A stretch of 8,625 nucleotides of DNA from Planctomycetota bacterium (GTDB lineage Bacteria; Planctomycetota; UBA11346), in assembly GCA_947470885.1 (NCBI GenBank), contig CANIXE010000073.1, positions 1 through 8,625 of the forward strand. The letters are read 5' to 3'. Under the pieces are notes generated by a model. It was given only the letters and a program-made list of their open reading frames with translations, searched no databases and was not told where the DNA came from. This document shows positions 6,155 through 8,625 of this stretch, piece after piece; positions within the stretch are counted from its first letter, which is position 1, and every line of letters starts with the position of its first letter. The translations under genes and the position numbers were made by a program.

Positions 6155-7894
6155 ATGCCACGGGACACTATCCGCCGCCTGGGCTCCGATGTGGAGCGCA
6201 TTCTTGTCGCCGGCGCCCATCTTGCCTCCGCCGACCCGGCGCTGACCCGGGACAAGACCGCCCTGGATGCGCTGGCCACCCAACTGGGGGCGAAGGCTCC
6301 GGTCATCGGCCAGTTGGCCGCGGCCGTTGGTCGAACCTTGGCCGCCAGTGGTGCCGACACCGCCCGGGAACTGGTCGGCCTGGCGACCATGACTGCCCAG
6401 GTCCGGGCCGCCCAGGCCCAGCCGGCCCCCGCCGGGCCGCTGACGCCGCTGATCCCCCGGCCTGAAATCGGCACGCCCTGCAATGCCAAGGAACTGGGCG
6501 AGCTGTACACCGCCCTGGTGGAAACCGGCAAGGGACGCATCGAGCGGGTCCAACAGGCCATCGAGCGGGGGGACATCGTGGATCTGCGCCTGGTGGAGCC
6601 GTTGATCCACGCGATGAATGACGGGTACCTGGGGGATCTGGTGGCGGACCAGGCGATCCCCCGGCTGGGCCCGGCCATCGTCGCTCCGATTCGAGGCATC
6701 ATTGAGTTCAAGAAAGGCCGGCGGATCGACGGCCGCCGGTTGCGGGCGGTGGTCGCCGCCGATCCCGCCAACGCCCACGGCCTGCTGGCCCAGGCTCTGG
6801 CCGAGGGCAGTGCCGAGGTGCGGGAATCCGCCTTGGATGCCATCGCCGACCACGTGCCGGGGGATCCCCGGTTCGAGCAGCCGGTGCAGGCCCTCGTCGC
6901 CAAGGAACGCCACGGCGGAGTCTTCCGGGCCGCCCTGCGGGCCCTGGCGGGCTACGCCTCCGATGCTTCCCTGGCGGCCTTGACCACTGCTCTGGATGAT
7001 GCCCGCACCGTGGAAGCCGCCGCCGAGGGCCTGGGAAATTCCCGGCACCCCGGCGCCCTGGGCTGGATGCTAGATCGGCTGGCCGTGGCGGTGGTTGCGG
7101 CGGAGGCGGAAAACAGTTCGACATCCAACACGAAGAACACGCCGGTTCCGGCGAATAGCGTCAAACCCGTTGATCTGGTCCCTATTCTGCTTTCTGCCCT
7201 CGCCCGGCACCGGGATCCCCGCATCGCCGGGGCAGCGTTGCCGTTGATCGACCGCTTCGGCGACGCCGCTGCCCAGGCCGTCCTGGGCAGCGGTGATCCC
7301 CGGCAGGTGGCGGCGGTGGCCGACCTATTGGCGGGGGACGATCGCAAACTGTTCGCCGTCGCCGCCCAGGCCGCGGTGCGCCTGGCCGCCGACCAGGCGT
7401 TCAAGCGCCTGTCCGCCGCCGTCACCGCCTCGGATCGGGACACCAAGACCGGACTGGCTCGCCTGGAGGCTGCGACGGATCAGGTGGTGGCCGCCGAAAC
7501 CGTGGATCCCCGCTGGGGGCCGCTGGCCCTGAAGCAGTTCGACGCCCCGCCGGAGGTCCTGCGCCAGGTCCTGCCCGTGCTGGGTCGGCTGCGGGAACGC
7601 AAAGCCGTGAAGCCCCTGTTGAAGCTGCTTCCCGCTGCTCCCGACCTCGTGCAGGTCGCTGCCTGCGGGGCCCTGGGGGCCATCGGCGGAGCCGGGGTGC
7701 TGCCGGGGCTGCTGCCCCTGCTGGGCCATCGGGATTGGTCGGTGCGCATGGCCGCCCAGCACGCCATCGTCGCCCTGGATGATCCCACCTCCGTCGATCC
7801 CGTCCGCACCCTGCTGGTCCAGGCCGACGGCAAAGAGGACTGGACCCTCCGCCACCTTCTGCGCACCCTGGAACGCCGGCATCCCGGCAAATGA
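6155..7894 (+). CDS. HEAT-repeat protein between SWIM and MoxR genes
   Basis: A 579-residue Ala/Leu-rich helical protein. HEAT-like helix pairs are clearest at residues 205-235 (LAEGSAEVRESALDAIADHV), 254-310, 340-415 and 497-555 (HRDWSVRMAAQHAIVALDDP), with the usual Asp-x-x-[VI]-R-x-x-A-A pattern. Such solenoids act as protein-binding scaffolds. The N-terminal 100 residues are a separate helical part ending in a Pro/Ala-rich hinge (about 86-104). A polar, probably disordered insert (about 316-338, rich in Ser, Thr and Asn) splits the repeats. It lacks a signal peptide, membrane segment or enzyme motif. The ATG at 6155 follows GGGGAT (6142-6147) at 7 nt and lies 3 nt past the SWIM gene stop. 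The MoxR gene begins 6 nt after its stop. In comparable cassettes other helical proteins occupy this place; I infer it is the substrate or partner adaptor of the ATPase. Confidence 0.8.
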   Translation: MPRDTIRRLGSDVERILVAGAHLASADPALTRDKTALDALATQLGAKAPVIGQLAAAVGRTLAASGADTARELVGLATMTAQVRAAQAQPAPAGPLTPLIPRPEIGTPCNAKELGELYTALVETGKGRIERVQQAIERGDIVDLRLVEPLIHAMNDGYLGDLVADQAIPRLGPAIVAPIRGIIEFKKGRRIDGRRLRAVVAADPANAHGLLAQALAEGSAEVRESALDAIADHVPGDPRFEQPVQALVAKERHGGVFRAALRALAGYASDASLAALTTALDDARTVEAAAEGLGNSRHPGALGWMLDRLAVAVVAAEAENSSTSNTKNTPVPANSVKPVDLVPILLSALARHRDPRIAGAALPLIDRFGDAAAQAVLGSGDPRQVAAVADLLAGDDRKLFAVAAQAAVRLAADQAFKRLSAAVTASDRDTKTGLARLEAATDQVVAAETVDPRWGPLALKQFDAPPEVLRQVLPVLGRLRERKAVKPLLKLLPAAPDLVQVAACGALGAIGGAGVLPGLLPLLGHRDWSVRMAAQHAIVALDDPTSVDPVRTLLVQADGKEDWTLRHLLRTLERRHPGK

Positions 7895-7900
7895 GCACCC

Positions 7901-8625
7901 ATGGCCAAAGCCCCCGCCGCCGCTGAGAAGAACGTCAAATCCAGCACGGACGCCGATCAGCTGCGGCCCCCGGCGGAAGTGTTGTTCGCCGCCGAACTGG
8001 CCGCCCTGGCCAAGGCCGACCAGGGCGCCCGGCCCGAAGGCTGGAAGCTGTCCCCCCGGGCGGTGGAAACCTACCTGCTGGGGGGCGAAGCCGGCGGGAT
8101 GAAAATCACCCCGAAATACATCGGCCATCAGCGCCTGGTGCAGATCGCCATCGCCAGTTTGGCCACCGACCGGGCGTTGCTGCTGGTGGGCGAGCCGGGC
8201 ACCGCCAAGAGCTGGCTGTCCGAACACCTCACCGCGGCCATCAGCGGCAACAGCCTGATGCTGGTCCAGGGCACCGCCGGCACCACGGAGGAGCAGATCC
8301 GCTACAGCTGGAACTACGCGATGCTTCTGGCCGAGGGTCCGTCGCCCCGGGCCCTGGTGCCCAGTCCGGTGTACCGGGCGATGGAACAGGGTGCGATCGT
8401 CCGCTTCGAGGAAGTCACCCGCAGCCCCGCCGAAGTCCAGGATGCCCTCATCACCATCCTCTCGGAAAAAGTGTTGGCGGTGCCTGAGTTGGGCGTCCAC
8501 ATCCACGCCCGCCGGGGCTTCAACCTGATCGGCACCGCCAACACCCGGGACCGGGGGGTGAACGACATGTCGGCGGCGTTGAAGCGGCGTTTCAACATCG
8601 TCGTCCTGCCGGTGCCCAGCGACCT
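7901..8625 (+). CDS. MoxR-family AAA+ ATPase (C-terminus beyond window)
   Basis: The reading frame stays open to the window end, giving the first 241 residues. After a variable N-terminus, the AAA+ core has Walker A GEPGTAKS (97-104), a Walker B-like IVRFEE (166-171) in which Glu170 replaces the usual Asp, sensor 1 Asn214 in GTANTRD, and an arginine-finger segment LKRRF (227-231). The IVRFEEVTRSPAEVQDAL and ILSEK stretches and the RDRGVNDMSAAL motif match MoxR ATPases of the YehL type as I remember them, not RavA or canonical MoxR. MoxR ATPases typically work with VWA-domain proteins to remodel or metal-load protein complexes. The ATG at 7901 lies 6 nt after the HEAT gene stop; an ATG at 7891 is in another frame. 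The truncation is caused by the window edge, not by a mutation. Confidence 0.93.
   Translation, partial: MAKAPAAAEKNVKSSTDADQLRPPAEVLFAAELAALAKADQGARPEGWKLSPRAVETYLLGGEAGGMKITPKYIGHQRLVQIAIASLATDRALLLVGEPGTAKSWLSEHLTAAISGNSLMLVQGTAGTTEEQIRYSWNYAMLLAEGPSPRALVPSPVYRAMEQGAIVRFEEVTRSPAEVQDALITILSEKVLAVPELGVHIHARRGFNLIGTANTRDRGVNDMSAALKRRFNIVVLPVPSD

Noticed and set aside
4454..7048. An 864-codon open frame on the minus strand, antisense to the SWIM and HEAT genes
   Set aside because: The predicted protein is dominated by Gly, Gln, His and Pro with no recognisable domain, and it spans two well-supported genes plus the intergenic region. Long stop-free antisense frames are common opposite GC-rich coding sequence.
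7891..7893. An ATG overlapping the HEAT gene stop as the MoxR start
   Set aside because: It is not in frame with the MoxR coding sequence. The ATG at 7901 is.
7325..8506. A 393-codon open frame on the minus strand opposite the HEAT and MoxR genes
   Set aside because: It has the same Gly/Gln/His-rich shadow composition, and the + strand carries clear Walker A and sensor motifs in this stretch.

Overview
The window is GC-rich bacterial DNA, with codon third positions mostly G or C, and is almost fully coding. Every supported gene lies on the + strand. There are nine protein genes, the last cut by the window end, and no RNA gene, insertion sequence or CRISPR array was seen. A secreted beta-carbonic anhydrase and a CheR/CheD/CheX/CheB set suggest a motile or chemosensory, probably Gram-negative bacterium. 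The phylum cannot be fixed from the sequence; proteobacterial, planctomycete-like and related high-GC groups all remain possible.

Region 1 (1-827): 44 non-coding bases, then an exported beta-class carbonic anhydrase with all zinc ligands and an Ala/Pro/His-rich spacer behind its signal peptide.

Region 2 (858-4467): a tightly packed chemosensory output and adaptation operon, in the order stand-alone response regulator, cheR (receptor methyltransferase), cheD (receptor glutamine deamidase), a second CheY-like receiver, a CheX/CheC-type phosphatase, and cheB (methylesterase). Four of the five junctions overlap (4, 11, 4 and 4 nt), which points to translational coupling. No CheA kinase, CheW adaptor or methyl-accepting receptor is present here, so these must be encoded elsewhere. 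A likely stem-loop terminator starts 6 nt after the cheB stop.

Region 3 (4468-4651): a 184-base intergenic stretch with several inverted repeats. It separates the chemotaxis operon from the next transcription unit and probably carries that unit's promoter and leader.

Region 4 (4652 to beyond 8625): a second operon encoding a SWIM zinc-finger protein, a HEAT-repeat protein and a MoxR-type AAA+ ATPase truncated by the window end. This resembles the SWIM/MoxR/VWA cassettes typified by Escherichia coli yehL-yehM-yehP-yehQ, whose role is poorly understood. A VWA-domain protein would be expected downstream. This cassette is the least characterised part of the window. A working model is that the ATPase remodels a substrate or metal-dependent partner selected by the SWIM and HEAT proteins.
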